Source of the DNA: Candidatus Saccharimonadota bacterium
Lineage (GTDB): Bacteria; Patescibacteriota; Saccharimonadia; Saccharimonadales; Saccharimonadaceae
DNA length: 64,000 nt
Direction: 5' to 3'
Assembly: GCA_015999875.1 (NCBI GenBank)
Contig: JAECRG010000001.1
Span: 421,330 to 485,329, forward strand
The stretch's first letter is position 1; each line of letters opens with the position of its first letter. Below the pieces are notes generated by a model. That model searched no databases. It had not been told where the DNA came from and saw only the letters and a program-made list of their open reading frames with translations. The translations under genes were made by a program, and so were the position numbers. This document shows positions 51,931 to 62,146 of the stretch, in pieces.

Positions 51931-52992
51931 GTGGGCGATATGGGAAAACTGTTTTACAAAAACAAAGCACTGATAGGACTAGATATCAACACGACAGAAG
52001 TCAAAGTGATGTCAATCGATCCAGAAAAACAACTCGTTCAAGGCTACGGGGCTATTGACGTTGATGCTACAAAAATGAGGAAGTCATTTGACCAAGGCGA
52101 CCCCTACCTTGAATCGCAGCTCAAATCGCTGTTAAGAGAAAAGGTTATCGGCAGCATTGCAAGCGATCAAGTTACCATAAGCCTTCCCACTTCACGCACA
52201 TACTCACGCGCATTCACAATACCGAAATCAGCCGAAAAGAATCTACGTGAGGCTGTTGAACTTGAGGTTGGTCAATACGTACCGATCCCAGTATCCCTAC
52301 TATACGTTGATTATGAGGTGATTGAGCGCACTAAAGATACCATTACAGCAATCATGTCAGCAGTACCTCAAGCACTGGTCAACAACGTAGTTGCCGCAGT
52401 TGAAGCTGCAGGTCTTACTCCACATGCAATTGAGCCAAGCATCAACTCAATCGCTCGCCTATTGCGCGAGACAGAAGAGGGTGATCTACCAACACTCATA
52501 GTTGATATCGGCCCTGCAAATACCGACATCGCAGTACTAGATGGGTCAATACGTGTCACGGGTGGCGCAACCGTTGGAGGCAACACCTTCACGCTTGACA
52601 TTGCCAAAAAGCTGGGCGTAGCTCTAGAGAACGCACATCAGCTCAAAGTACTCAACGGCCTTAACCCGGGGCCACGTCAAAAAAAGATATCTTCCGCTGT
52701 CGAGCCTAGCCTTCAGCGCATTACTTCCGAAATTCGACGTGTGATGCGCTACTACAACGAGCGTATCTCGAGTGACAAAAAGCTAGAACAGCTACTTATC
52801 GTTGGTGGCGGCAGCAACATGCCTGGCATTGGCGAATACTTCACTAACGACCTACTCATGCCGTCACGCGTAGCTAGCCCATGGCAAAAACTTGATTTTG
52901 GGACCTTAGCACCTCCGGCGAAGCAATTTCGCTCTCGCTACATTACCGTAGCAGGTCTTGCAAGTTTAACTTCAGATGAGGTCTGGAAATGA
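51931..52992 (+). CDS. pilM: Type IV pilus assembly protein PilM
   Basis: A 353-residue actin-like ATPase. LIGLDINTTEVKVMSI, LEVGQYVPIP, LIVDIGPANTDIAVLDG and LLIVGGGSNMPGIGEY are the PilM signatures. On the cytosolic face it binds the PilN tail. GTG 51931 or ATG 51940 could be the start; a TATAGT lies at 51909-51914. It overlaps pilN by 4 nt (ATGA). Confidence 0.93.
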   Translation: MGDMGKLFYKNKALIGLDINTTEVKVMSIDPEKQLVQGYGAIDVDATKMRKSFDQGDPYLESQLKSLLREKVIGSIASDQVTISLPTSRTYSRAFTIPKSAEKNLREAVELEVGQYVPIPVSLLYVDYEVIERTKDTITAIMSAVPQALVNNVVAAVEAAGLTPHAIEPSINSIARLLRETEEGDLPTLIVDIGPANTDIAVLDGSIRVTGGATVGGNTFTLDIAKKLGVALENAHQLKVLNGLNPGPRQKKISSAVEPSLQRITSEIRRVMRYYNERISSDKKLEQLLIVGGGSNMPGIGEYFTNDLLMPSRVASPWQKLDFGTLAPPAKQFRSRYITVAGLASLTSDEVWK

Positions 52993-53591
52993 TTAATCTC
53001 CTGCCACCAGATTCAATCCATGAGTTGCGGGCAGCGCGCCACAACAATATTCTTCTATTGTTCATTGTCGGAGGAGGTGTGACGATCGGCCTCATTGTAC
53101 TCGTGTATGGTGCAACCTTTGCGTTGATGAAGGCAACCGAACTCTCAAACAGTGCTTCATCCGAAGAGAGCAAGCAGCGAATTCTGAAATTCAACCAAGT
53201 TGAAGCTCAAGCAAAAGAGTATGCGAATAACCTCAAGCTTGCGAAAACGATTTTTGAGAATGAACTTTCTTATACGACAGCCCTACGCAAAATCTCCTCC
53301 GCGCTACCGGCCGGTACTGTACTGCAGTCTTTAGACCTCAGTCCCACAACCACAAGTCAGCCTGTGACTGTATCAATTCTTGCGAAAACACCAGCAAGTG
53401 CACTGCAGGTCAAAGAAAGCTTTGAAAAAGCTGGTATTGCAAAAAATATCACGATTGTAAGTATCGCGTCTGGTGCAGACGCGGCCAGCGCGCAATCTGC
53501 AGGCGCAGCATCAAGTGACTATCCGGTAGCTCTCAATCTCAATCTGGCATTTGATCAATCTATTTTCGCAGAGGAGAAGAAAGATGAATAA
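52989..53591 (+). CDS. pilN: Type IV pilus assembly protein PilN
   Basis: A 200-residue bitopic protein. MINLLPPD at the very N-terminus is the PilM-binding motif. One helix (about 22-45) and a periplasmic-side coiled coil plus ferredoxin-like domain follow. It joins PilM to PilO. ATGA overlap with pilM; its last codons overlap pilO. Confidence 0.9.
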   Translation: MINLLPPDSIHELRAARHNNILLLFIVGGGVTIGLIVLVYGATFALMKATELSNSASSEESKQRILKFNQVEAQAKEYANNLKLAKTIFENELSYTTALRKISSALPAGTVLQSLDLSPTTTSQPVTVSILAKTPASALQVKESFEKAGIAKNITIVSIASGADAASAQSAGAASSDYPVALNLNLAFDQSIFAEEKKDE

Positions 53592-54231
53592 GTCATTCGC
53601 AGGACCCCTTACAGCCCCAAAGCTTCGCATGCTGCTAGCTGTATCTGTTATACTCCTGCTACTCGCACAAGGCGGATTGATAGTTCTTGGCCAAAATGCG
53701 ATATCCGCGTACGGACAACAAGTATCATCGTCAGTCGCGCAATCCTCTTCAAACGAAAAAACACTTCGTGATCTGCAATCCGTCAGTGCTGCACTAAAAG
53801 CACAAGAGTCTACCGTAAACAAATCCAAACAACTTATCACTAGTAAAAACGATGAGACCTATACCTATCAAAATCAAATTATTCAAGATATTACTCGCTA
53901 CGCAGAAAGGTCAGGACTCTCTGCGACCGGTTTTTCATTTACAAGCACCGATACAACAACAGTCGGAGGGGCTGCGCCAGCACCAGCCCCAGTAGCAACC
54001 GGAGGGGCTGCAGTCACCGCCAAGATACCCCCTGGAGTTACCCCGGTAAATGTGACTGTAACATTTGCCTCCGCCGGTTCATATGAATCCTTTTATAAAT
54101 TCCTGCAGCTACTTGAGGGGAATCTACTCCGCATGAAGATTGACGGTCTAAACCTCTCGCGCCCAGCAGGAGATGCGGCAGACTCGACTGGCATTACATC
54201 ACTAACAATACAGGCATATACACAAAAATGA
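53584..54231 (+). CDS. pilO: Type IV pilus assembly protein PilO
   Basis: A 215-residue bitopic protein starting at ATG 53584, chosen for the GAGGAG Shine-Dalgarno 5 nt upstream within pilN. One helix (about 17-38), a coiled coil and a ferredoxin-like domain (VNVTVTFASAGSYESFYKFL) separated by an Ala/Pro linker. It pairs with PilN in the alignment subcomplex. ATGA overlap with the following gene. Confidence 0.85.
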   Translation: MNKSFAGPLTAPKLRMLLAVSVILLLLAQGGLIVLGQNAISAYGQQVSSSVAQSSSNEKTLRDLQSVSAALKAQESTVNKSKQLITSKNDETYTYQNQIIQDITRYAERSGLSATGFSFTSTDTTTVGGAAPAPAPVATGGAAVTAKIPPGVTPVNVTVTFASAGSYESFYKFLQLLEGNLLRMKIDGLNLSRPAGDAADSTGITSLTIQAYTQK

Positions 54232-54503
54232 GTAAAAATACCAACCCCATTGAAAAGTTCGTGATTCGCTACAGCATCGTCATCCTTGTAGTAGCAGCTG
54301 CAATCGTACTGAGTGTAAGCGTATATCTATCCTATAATGCATATTTATCAGCCTCGACACCAAGCGACAACTCGGCGGCAAGCCAGATTCCAACAACCTT
54401 CGACAAAGAAACAAGCGACAGAATCGATCAATTACATACTAGTGACGACGAGAGTGTGTCGATCCCACAACCCACTGGTCGCATTAGTCCGTTTTCCGAG
54501 TAG
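54228..54503 (+). CDS. Small pilus-operon membrane protein
   Basis: A 91-residue protein with one helix (about 15-38) and a short Ser/Thr-rich outer tail ending GRISPFSE. It overlaps pilO by 4 nt and occupies the place of PilP, but has no PilP beta-domain. Probably a pilus accessory of this lineage. Confidence 0.6.
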   Translation: MSKNTNPIEKFVIRYSIVILVVAAAIVLSVSVYLSYNAYLSASTPSDNSAASQIPTTFDKETSDRIDQLHTSDDESVSIPQPTGRISPFSE

Positions 54504-54528
54504 GTTGCGGAAGGTATATACTGTAAAT

Positions 54529-55110
54529 ATGTTACTCGCCACCAATGATTTACTTAACACTCCTGTGATGAGCCTTCAGACGGGCGCGGAAATCGCAGTC
54601 GCAGGCTCACCAGTTATCGACCCTAGTAATTTTCATATTCTCGCATACGAACTATACGGTGATAAGCTTGACATAGAGCCAGCTTTTCTCAAAGTCGAAG
54701 ATATACGAGAATTAAGCGATATCGGTTTTATTGTTGATTCAAGTGATGAGGTGATAGCTCTCGATGATATAGTCGTAGGTAAGGAGTCGTACCTGCAGCC
54801 AATTCAGCTTGAAGGTATGCGCGTTATCGACGATCACCACAATAAAATCGGAAAAGTTGAACGTGTCATCATGACCACGGAAACCTTTGAAGTGGAGCAA
54901 CTGTACATACGCCAGCCGTTCCTAAAAAGCTTTTCGGACACCGAACTCATCATACATAGACGACAGATTATCGATGTCACCAAGGAAGCAATTGTCGTGC
55001 GCGCTCCTACTGTCAAAGAGGTAGAAAAAAATGCCAAACAGGCGTTTATAAATCCATTTCACCAGGCATCGCCGCAACAACCAGAATCAGTCAAATCCGA
55101 TCGTCACTGA
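54529..55110 (+). CDS. PRC-barrel-like protein
   Basis: A 193-residue protein with two PRC-barrel-like beta domains: LLNTPVMSLQTGAEIAVAGS and LEGMRVIDDHHNKIGKVERV, followed by a helical tail. PRC-barrels bind RNA-processing or membrane proteins. It has its own leaderless promoter (TATACT 54517-54522, 6 nt) at the end of the pilus operon. Its 3' end overlaps recX by 20 nt on the opposite strand. Confidence 0.65.
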   Translation: MLLATNDLLNTPVMSLQTGAEIAVAGSPVIDPSNFHILAYELYGDKLDIEPAFLKVEDIRELSDIGFIVDSSDEVIALDDIVVGKESYLQPIQLEGMRVIDDHHNKIGKVERVIMTTETFEVEQLYIRQPFLKSFSDTELIIHRRQIIDVTKEAIVVRAPTVKEVEKNAKQAFINPFHQASPQQPESVKSDRH

Positions 55111-55744
55111 GCGCACGCTTAATATCTTCATACCCAAAACCCTGACGAGCAAGGTACTGCATAAGCTTCTGGTCGTCAGTATATCTACTCCGCTTCTTCG
55201 CGATGACTTTGCGGAGTTCGTCATCATCAGTGCGACCCGTCTCTTCAAGATGACGGGCGACAATCTCCTGAGACACGCCCTTTGCTCGCAACTCAGCTTC
55301 AAGTTTGCGACGACTCGTGCCTTTGGTGAGATTACGGTTTTCTATCCAGAACCGTGCAAAAGAATCGTCATCAATATACGATTTCTCAACCAATTTTTCA
55401 TACACGCGCTCGGTCAACTCAGTCGCCACTCCCTCGCGCTCTTTTATTTCTCCTGTGGTGCGCGTTTTATATTTCGTGGTGCGCGTTTTGCGCCACAAAT
55501 AATCTCGCACTTCTCGTGCGCTATGAGGGCGCATAAGACAATACTCTAGCGCACGACCATAAAGCTTACCGAACTGACTCTCCCCTTCAACTTCCGCCAA
55601 TTCACTCTCACTATATTCACGACCAATCTTTACTCCAAGATTAATAACCTGAGAAATATCCAGGCTAAATCGATACTTCCCGTCGATCATTATATTGACG
55701 CGGTTCGGATCTTTTTGTTGAGCAGTGATTCCAGTGATTTTCAT
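55091..55744 (-). CDS. recX: Regulatory protein RecX
   Basis: A 217-residue three-helix-repeat protein. YLMRPHSAREVRDYLWRK-like, KSYIDDDSFARFWIENR and KGTSRRKLEAELRAKGVSQE are the RecX repeats. It modulates RecA filaments. It lies 52 nt downstream of recA in the same direction, the usual pairing. GTG 55750 is an alternative start. Confidence 0.9.
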   Translation of the reverse strand: MKITGITAQQKDPNRVNIMIDGKYRFSLDISQVINLGVKIGREYSESELAEVEGESQFGKLYGRALEYCLMRPHSAREVRDYLWRKTRTTKYKTRTTGEIKEREGVATELTERVYEKLVEKSYIDDDSFARFWIENRNLTKGTSRRKLEAELRAKGVSQEIVARHLEETGRTDDDELRKVIAKKRSRYTDDQKLMQYLARQGFGYEDIKRALSDDRI

Positions 55745-55796
55745 GTGCACGCAGTTTCAGAGAGTGCTTATCGTGCAAAACACCAGTCTGAAAGGT

Positions 55797-56834
55797 TTAT
55801 TTGTCTTCTTCGGCAACCTTGGCACGAACCTTCTTGTCAATCTCAGCAAGCAGCTCAGGATTTGATTTCAAAAACTCTTTTGTTTTGTCGCGGCCTTGGC
55901 CAATTTTCTCGTCCCCATAGTCAAACCATGCACCTGACTTGCCGACAATACCATGTAGCACGGCGAGGTCTAGGATGTCGCCCGTACGTGAAATACCTTC
56001 GTTGTACATGATGTCGAACTCTGCGATACGGAAAGGCGGAGCGATCTTATTTTTCACAACCTTCACCTTGGTACGGTTTCCTAAAATATCATCGCCCACT
56101 TTAATTTGACCGGTGCGACGAATATCAATGCGCACACTTGCGTAAAATTTGAGTGCATTACCACCAGTTGTTGTCTCAGGATTGCCAAACATGACACCAA
56201 TCTTCATGCGAATCTGGTTGATGAAGATGACCGTTGCTTTTGACTTGTTGATAATACCTGTCAGCTTGCGAAGTGCCTGACTCATGAGGCGCGCCTGGAG
56301 CCCCATGTGACTGTCGCCCATGTCACCATCAATCTCAGCTTGTGGCACTAGTGCCGCCACAGAGTCGATCACGATCAAATCTACTGCATTTGAACGTACA
56401 AGAGTCTCAGCGATTTCAAGTGCCTGCTCGCCGTTGTCTGGCTGGCTCACAAGCAGATTATCCGTATCGACACCAAGTTTACGTGCATAACTAGGGTCAA
56501 GTGCATGCTCCGCATCAATAAACGCAGCTGTGCCACCTTCTCGTTGTATTTCGGCAATCGCATGCAATGTCAGGGTCGTTTTACCACTTGACTCAGGACC
56601 ATAGATTTCGATAATTCGACCTTTTGGATATCCGCCACCAAGTGCGAGGTCGATACTAAGTGCGCCAGAAGATAGTAGCTCGACATCTGCTCGCTTTGCT
56701 TCGCCCAGCTTCATAATAGAACCATCACCAAACTGCTTGGTAATCTGATCCATCGCGAGACTTAGCGCCTTGTTCTTGCCTTCATCTTTTTTGCCAGTAT
56801 TCGGTGTGTCTGCCACTTCTGCCTTCTTCGCCAT
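55797..56834 (-). CDS. recA: Recombinase A
   Basis: A 345-residue RecA with Walker [50 protein letters not shown] and an acidic/basic C-terminus. It drives strand exchange and the SOS response. The start is ATG 56834 behind a strong GGAGGG Shine-Dalgarno; the in-frame ATG 12 nt upstream overlaps that site. TATAAT lies about 38 nt upstream, so recA has a normal leader. Confidence 0.98.
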   Translation of the reverse strand: MAKKAEVADTPNTGKKDEGKNKALSLAMDQITKQFGDGSIMKLGEAKRADVELLSSGALSIDLALGGGYPKGRIIEIYGPESSGKTTLTLHAIAEIQREGGTAAFIDAEHALDPSYARKLGVDTDNLLVSQPDNGEQALEIAETLVRSNAVDLIVIDSVAALVPQAEIDGDMGDSHMGLQARLMSQALRKLTGIINKSKATVIFINQIRMKIGVMFGNPETTTGGNALKFYASVRIDIRRTGQIKVGDDILGNRTKVKVVKNKIAPPFRIAEFDIMYNEGISRTGDILDLAVLHGIVGKSGAWFDYGDEKIGQGRDKTKEFLKSNPELLAEIDKKVRAKVAEEDK

Positions 56835-56909
56835 AGTACCCTCCAAAAAGTATTAGCTATATGCTCTTATTATACTCAAGGGGCCACAAATTTGCTATAA
56901 TATATCTAT

Positions 56910-57341
56910 ATGAGGAAATCTCCAGGCTTTACAATCATAGAGCTACTCGTCGTAGTAGTGCTTTTTTTGAGCATGTGCGGACTTTTTCTGTACCAGAAAA
57001 ACAATATCGAAGCAGCGGGCCGCGACGATCGTCGCAAAGCCGATATCAATACGCTATATCACAATCTTGAGAAAGTCTACTACGTGGAGCACAAGTCGTA
57101 TCCCGACGCACTAAACACAAAGACCCTGCCAGCCGTTCAGTCTGACACATTTAAAGACCCTGCAGGAATTGCCATCAACGAGCTTCAAATAGACGACCTA
57201 CTTGGTACCACAACGCGCTCTACCTACACCTACGAGCCCATAGACTGCAAAAATAGTCAGTGCAAAGGCTACACACTACGAGCCGATCTTGAAAAAGAAG
57301 CCGACTACATACGAAATTCCGTACAAGGATCAAAGAAGTAA
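56910..57341 (+). CDS. Type IV prepilin-like protein
   Basis: A 143-residue prepilin. MRKSPGFTIIELLVVVVLF has the processing site (G before F) and Glu5. A globular domain with a Cys pair (PIDCKNSQCKGY) follows. It should be cleaved by a prepilin peptidase (not in the window) and assembled by the pilB-pilO machine. TATAAT (56896-56901) ends 8 nt before the ATG (leaderless). Could be major or minor pilin. Confidence 0.88.
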   Translation: MRKSPGFTIIELLVVVVLFLSMCGLFLYQKNNIEAAGRDDRRKADINTLYHNLEKVYYVEHKSYPDALNTKTLPAVQSDTFKDPAGIAINELQIDDLLGTTTRSTYTYEPIDCKNSQCKGYTLRADLEKEADYIRNSVQGSKK

Positions 57342-57344
57342 CAG

Positions 57345-58130
57345 TTACTCGCCAGTAACAGGGCGACCGTTTTTGAATGACTCAACAGCGTTATTGAGCA
57401 TTGCAACTTGATTCTTTGGACTCGCCACATAATGAAAACGATACGTCGTCTCTTCACCCTCAGTGCTGAGCCTGATCGTTCCATAGTTAAGCATTGTCTG
57501 CAAGATGCCCGTCTGTCGAAAGCTAACATCCTCGATACTTCCCAAGCTCACCGTTTGCTCGTGCTTCGAAAAAAGACTATGCTGTATCTCCTGAATGACA
57601 CTTTCGTTTGTAAGGTAAAACGTATTGCGCATGTAGACCCATACCGCGATATATCCAAAAATTCCCACAAGCAACAGAAGCGGAACAATTATCATACTAA
57701 TAGTCGCTGTCGTAGGCATATCCGAGCTCGAGCTCTCGGCCAATATTACCGGGTACATAATCCAAAATGCGACAAGAAGTGACATAAGAAATGCCGTTAT
57801 TGCCACAGGGGCAAACAATCCAATAGGGTGCCGATGTAGTTTCGTTAAGACATACTCACCCTTAGACAGATTGAGATCTGGATGACGTTTCTTTGCTTCC
57901 TCATGGCGAGCAAGCAACTCGTCGCTAATCTCCATAGCTTGCGGCTCGATAGGCCGAGTTGCATGCACCACACCCGGTTCGTTTGAGAGCTGTACTCGCA
58001 GCTGCGGATCATAGTTATGACCATCTGCAGCGTTTGGCGTCGAAGTGACATGCGAGTCTCTCTCGACTTGCTTAATAGGTTCTGGTGACAAAGTCGGCGA
58101 CTGGGTTGGCTCTGGAATCTGTGGATTCAT
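57345..58130 (-). CDS. Membrane protein with bacterial PH (DUF304) domain
   Basis: A 261-residue protein. A Pro/Ser/Asn-rich cytosolic N-terminus (about 1-105) precedes two helices (about 107-130, 143-168) and a C-terminal bPH2 domain (NTFYLTNESVIQEIQHSLF, QTVSLGSIEDVSFRQTG, NYGTIRLSTEG). Function unknown. TATACT lies 7-8 nt before the ATG. Convergent with the prepilin gene, 3 nt apart. Confidence 0.78.
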   Translation of the reverse strand: MNPQIPEPTQSPTLSPEPIKQVERDSHVTSTPNAADGHNYDPQLRVQLSNEPGVVHATRPIEPQAMEISDELLARHEEAKKRHPDLNLSKGEYVLTKLHRHPIGLFAPVAITAFLMSLLVAFWIMYPVILAESSSSDMPTTATISMIIVPLLLLVGIFGYIAVWVYMRNTFYLTNESVIQEIQHSLFSKHEQTVSLGSIEDVSFRQTGILQTMLNYGTIRLSTEGEETTYRFHYVASPKNQVAMLNNAVESFKNGRPVTGE

Positions 58131-58144
58131 ATATCTTTAGTATA

Positions 58145-59155
58145 TCACGCGACAGTTGTGTCTCCCAGGTGGCGACGGGCTTTTTGAGTAACCCTGCGCC
58201 CACGTGGCGTTCGTTCGATAAAACCAATTTGGAGCAAATATGGCTCATAGAAATCTTCGATCGTCGACGCCTCGTCGCCGGTAAGTGCAGCCAAAGTCGT
58301 AAGCCCAACTGGATTATCGCCGTAATTCTCGATCATGCTACGCAGGAGTTGTCGGTCAGCTGGGTCAAGGCCAAGTTCGTCTACCTCAAGTAGCGTCAGA
58401 GCTTTTTTAGTTGTAACAGCATCGATAATACCGTCTCCGTTTACATCCGCATAGTCGCGTACACGCTTAAGGAGTCGGTTTGCAATGCGTGGCGTCAGCC
58501 GAGCGCGAGTCGAAAGATCTTTCGCTGCCGGCTGATCAATCTTACTCTCGAGTATGCCAGCTGCACGAGTAATGACTTGTTCTATTTCGCTAGGAGTATA
58601 GAATTCTAGACGGTGAATTAACCCAAAGCGATCACGAAGTGGCGCCGCCAAACTACCCGTACGGGTAGTTGCACCGATAACAGTAAACTTTGGCAAATCG
58701 AGTCGCACACTACGAGCCGCGGGGCCTTTACCTATGACGATATCAAGCTTGTAGTCTTCCATCGCACTGTACAGCACCTCTTCAACAGCACGGCTGAGGC
58801 GGTGAATCTCGTCTATGAACAACACATCGCCATCCTGAAGGTTAGTAAGTATACTCGCGAGATCACCCGCTCGCTCAATAGCAGGCCCCGCTGTCACGCG
58901 AATGCTTGTATTCATCTCGTTAGCTATCACCGTTGCCATAGTTGTCTTACCTAGACCAGGAGGCCCATAGAGAAGTACATGATCGATCGGCTCGCCGCGT
59001 TTCTTCGCTGCATCTATTGCAAGTTTCAAATTCTTTTTCAGTCGCTCTTGACCAACATACTCATCAAATGTCTGCGGACGTAAAGTGACCTCAATCACTT
59101 GCTCGTCGGCGTCTTCGTCGTGCGGACTTGTATCTATGATTCTTTCTATTGCCAT
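58145..59155 (-). CDS. ruvB: Holliday junction helicase motor RuvB
   Basis: A 336-residue AAA+ motor: Walker [10 protein letters not shown], Walker [12 protein letters not shown], sensor GATTRTG, arginine finger [12 protein letters not shown], and the winged helix ([11 protein letters not shown]). It drives branch migration with RuvA. Leaderless: TATAAT ends about 9 nt upstream of the ATG. It lies just downstream of ruvA. Confidence 0.98.
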   Translation of the reverse strand: MAIERIIDTSPHDEDADEQVIEVTLRPQTFDEYVGQERLKKNLKLAIDAAKKRGEPIDHVLLYGPPGLGKTTMATVIANEMNTSIRVTAGPAIERAGDLASILTNLQDGDVLFIDEIHRLSRAVEEVLYSAMEDYKLDIVIGKGPAARSVRLDLPKFTVIGATTRTGSLAAPLRDRFGLIHRLEFYTPSEIEQVITRAAGILESKIDQPAAKDLSTRARLTPRIANRLLKRVRDYADVNGDGIIDAVTTKKALTLLEVDELGLDPADRQLLRSMIENYGDNPVGLTTLAALTGDEASTIEDFYEPYLLQIGFIERTPRGRRVTQKARRHLGDTTVA

Positions 59156-59190
59156 GTGTTACTTATTATAGCCCACCGTCCACTTATCAG

Positions 59191-59769
59191 CTAACCCTTG
59201 AGGGCTTGCGTCACACGATCGGCTGTCGACAGATCCATAGAGATACCTTCGAGTGCTTTTGTCGCATCGTTGAGGCTATAGCCAAGTGCCATGAGAGCCT
59301 CAAGTGCTTCGTCTGTATGAGAAAGTACACTAGACTCACCAGTCGTAAGATTATTGTCGTAGCGAAGTGCGAGGCCTACTTTGTCGTGCAAATCTACCGC
59401 CACACGTTCAGCGGTTTTTTTACCGACCCCAGATGCCTTGGAAATAAATGTAATGTCGCTATTTGCAATCGCATTTCGCACCACTTCGCTCTCTGCCAAG
59501 CTTAAGATAGCGAGCGCAGCCTTAGGCCCAACACCCTGTACAGTAATAAGTAGCTCAAATAACTTTTTGGCTGCTAGACTAGAGAAACCGTAAAGATCCT
59601 GCGATTGTTCTCGGATATGGTGATAAGTATAAAACTTTACCTCCTCGCGCAGCAATGCTTTTTCGTAATCCCCAAGCGCGGTCTGAACTTCGTAGCCCAC
59701 CCCACGCACATCGATGATTACCGAGTTACTAAATTTTTCCGCGACGATACCAGAGACATGTGCAATCAT
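59191..59769 (-). CDS. ruvA: Holliday junction helicase subunit RuvA
   Basis: A 192-residue RuvA. An OB fold (1-62), helix-hairpin-helix motifs (VQGVGPKAALAIL, ASGVGKKTAERV) and the C-terminal RuvB-binding domain (EALMALGYSLNDATKAL) are complete. TATACT (complement of 59776-59781) ends 6 nt before the ATG, leaderless. The PBP gene ends 24 nt upstream. Confidence 0.97.
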   Translation of the reverse strand: MIAHVSGIVAEKFSNSVIIDVRGVGYEVQTALGDYEKALLREEVKFYTYHHIREQSQDLYGFSSLAAKKLFELLITVQGVGPKAALAILSLAESEVVRNAIANSDITFISKASGVGKKTAERVAVDLHDKVGLALRYDNNLTTGESSVLSHTDEALEALMALGYSLNDATKALEGISMDLSTADRVTQALKG

Positions 59770-59793
59770 GTTTCTAGTATAACACCTACGTCG

Positions 59794-62022
59794 CTAGTTC
59801 CGAGGTGTGGGTGCTGGAGTAGGCGTAGGATTCGGTGCGGGAGTTGGCGTAGGATCGACAGGTGTAGTTGGAGTCTCCTCTTCTTCATCTTCATCGTCAG
59901 CCGGTGGTGCTGTTGGCGTTGGGGTTGTCGGTTGAGTTGGGGTTGTCGGCGCTTGCACCTCTGGCTTATTTTCTGGTTCACGCAGTTGGGTTTGCACGTT
60001 ACAACCATATTCAGGTAATGCCGTCGCCAAGAAATACTCCTTGTAAGTGCCCCCACCTGCCGTATTTGCCAGCTTGCCCGTTCCGTAACAAGTATCTTTT
60101 TGCACCACGCCACTTGGTGCCGTAAACGGATCTCCGGTCTGTGTCACTAGCTCGTTCATTGTATTGCGCCAAATTGGACCAGCCAGTGAACCTCCGCCGC
60201 TCGACATCTCGGTATTATCGTTGTTGCCAACCCATACACCAATAGCAAGTGATGGTGTGTATCCGATCGTCCACGCGTCACGATTTTCGTCGGTTGTACC
60301 AGTTTTGACCGCAGCCTTTTTGTTGCCCGAGAGACTCAAAGATGAACCAAATATACCTGCACGCGCTTGATTATCCGACAAGATATTTGATATGAGGTAC
60401 GCACCCTCTTCACTAATCACCTGTTTGGATTTTTGTTCATTTTTGTATATTACCTGATCATACTTACTCTTAATTTCTTCTTCGAGCGCGACCTCTTTTT
60501 GGTTTCCACCATTTGCAAAACCAGCATACGCATGTGTCATGTCGATCAATCTCGCTTCCGCAGCACCGAGAGCAAGCGATAGGCCATAGTCCTTCTTCTT
60601 ATCAATTGTGTCGATGCCCATATCATTTGCAGCTTCGATTGACTTATCGATACCATAGCGCTGCATCACCTTCACTGCAGGGATGTTGAGCGACCAGTTG
60701 AGCGCCTTGCGCACCGTCACGTCACCATTATAATTACGCAGAGCATTCTTTGGCTGGTATCCATCTATATTGATAGGTTCGTCAGCTAGTATTGTCGCAG
60801 GCGTAATCACCCCGTCTGCCATAGCCGCCGCATAATAAATAGGCTTGAAGCTACTTCCTGGCTGGCGAGCAGATGTCGCCATATTAACCTTACCGTCTTT
60901 CTCGTCGTTCCAGTCGTAGCTACCGATAAGTGCACGAATCGAACCTGTCTTCGGGTCAATCGCAAGCGCTGCAGCGTTTGAACCACCACTGTAGCGGATA
61001 GAGTTCATATTTTTATTGATGTTTTCCTGCAGCTTGTTCTGCACATTCAGATCAAGTGTCGTTTTGACCTGGTAGCCAGAGCGAGCAACCTTTTCTTCAC
61101 CATACCGTTTGTTGAGATCGGCGAGTACCATTTCCGCAAAATGCGGAGCTGGGCTGTTGTCAGTAGACGACTCTGGCGCAGCAAACGCAAGCTCCTGTGC
61201 CAATGCTTGGTCTTTTTCAGCTTGCGTGATGAATCCATTTTTAACCATGCGCGTCAGCACGGTGCCTTGACGCTCTTTGGCATACTCCATACTGCCGTAT
61301 ATAGGCGAGTATGCGTTTGGAGCCGGTAGTACTCCGATAATCATGGCACTCTCAGCAAGTGTGAGATCTTTTGGCGCTTTGTTAAAGAAGCTTTTAGCCG
61401 CGTCCTCTATACCAAATGCGTTACCTCCAAAAAAGGTTGAGTTGAGGTACATTTCAAATATTTCATCTTTGGTATATGTCTGCTCTATCGCAATCGAGAC
61501 AGAAAGCTCTTGGAATTTGCGCAAATAGCTTTTTTGGTCTGTCAGCAAGGTATTTTTAGCAAGCTGCTGTGTGAGTGTACTGCCACCATAATTTGTGCCG
61601 CCAGTCACCAGATTGCCGTAGACTGCGCCGATCATACTGATAAACGAAAACCCGCCGTGATTGTAGAAATCCTTGTCTTCGCTTGCAAGCAAAGCTTTCT
61701 TTGTTGTTTCATTTATCTCGCTCAGTGGCACGATATCACGGTGCTTGGCTCGGCCACTCTGATAAATCGTCGTACCGTTTACGTCCATGAGCACAATACC
61801 GGTGTTGTTGCGGTTCATGAGACGCTCTTTGTCAGAGATATCCCGCGCGAAGTAAAAATATGTCATGAGTGGGATGAGTATCAGGATAGTCAAGATAGGA
61901 CCCACTATCACCGCAACTTTTTGCCATCGTTTTAGATTACGAAACCACAAAATATACGTGTTAAAAGTTAACCACGCCGCGCGCGTTTTGCGCTGTTTTG
62001 TGTATTTTCCGACTCTTCTCAT
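59794..62022 (-). CDS. Class A penicillin-binding protein (bifunctional)
   Basis: A 742-residue enzyme. A basic cytosolic tail, one helix (about 38-62), a glycosyltransferase domain (SEDKDFYNHGG, GGSTLTQQLAKN) and a transpeptidase domain with SxxK in PGSSFKP, SxN in NWSLNIP and KTG in VKTGTTDEN. The end is Pro/Thr-rich with repeated PTPTPAP and an acidic block. It polymerises and cross-links peptidoglycan. I start it at ATG 62022, 7 nt after TATAAT (complement of 62030-62035). Confidence 0.95.
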   Translation of the reverse strand: MRRVGKYTKQRKTRAAWLTFNTYILWFRNLKRWQKVAVIVGPILTILILIPLMTYFYFARDISDKERLMNRNNTGIVLMDVNGTTIYQSGRAKHRDIVPLSEINETTKKALLASEDKDFYNHGGFSFISMIGAVYGNLVTGGTNYGGSTLTQQLAKNTLLTDQKSYLRKFQELSVSIAIEQTYTKDEIFEMYLNSTFFGGNAFGIEDAAKSFFNKAPKDLTLAESAMIIGVLPAPNAYSPIYGSMEYAKERQGTVLTRMVKNGFITQAEKDQALAQELAFAAPESSTDNSPAPHFAEMVLADLNKRYGEEKVARSGYQVKTTLDLNVQNKLQENINKNMNSIRYSGGSNAAALAIDPKTGSIRALIGSYDWNDEKDGKVNMATSARQPGSSFKPIYYAAAMADGVITPATILADEPINIDGYQPKNALRNYNGDVTVRKALNWSLNIPAVKVMQRYGIDKSIEAANDMGIDTIDKKKDYGLSLALGAAEARLIDMTHAYAGFANGGNQKEVALEEEIKSKYDQVIYKNEQKSKQVISEEGAYLISNILSDNQARAGIFGSSLSLSGNKKAAVKTGTTDENRDAWTIGYTPSLAIGVWVGNNDNTEMSSGGGSLAGPIWRNTMNELVTQTGDPFTAPSGVVQKDTCYGTGKLANTAGGGTYKEYFLATALPEYGCNVQTQLREPENKPEVQAPTTPTQPTTPTPTAPPADDEDEEEETPTTPVDPTPTPAPNPTPTPAPTPRN

Positions 62023-62146
62023 TAGTACTATTATACCACCTTGCAACTGAAAGAATAATTAAGATCAACTAGGGGCGCAGGAGAATCCGTACCACCTGGA
62101 CTCACTGTAGTTCTGCAATCCCATAAAGTAGCCGTGATACTTGTCT

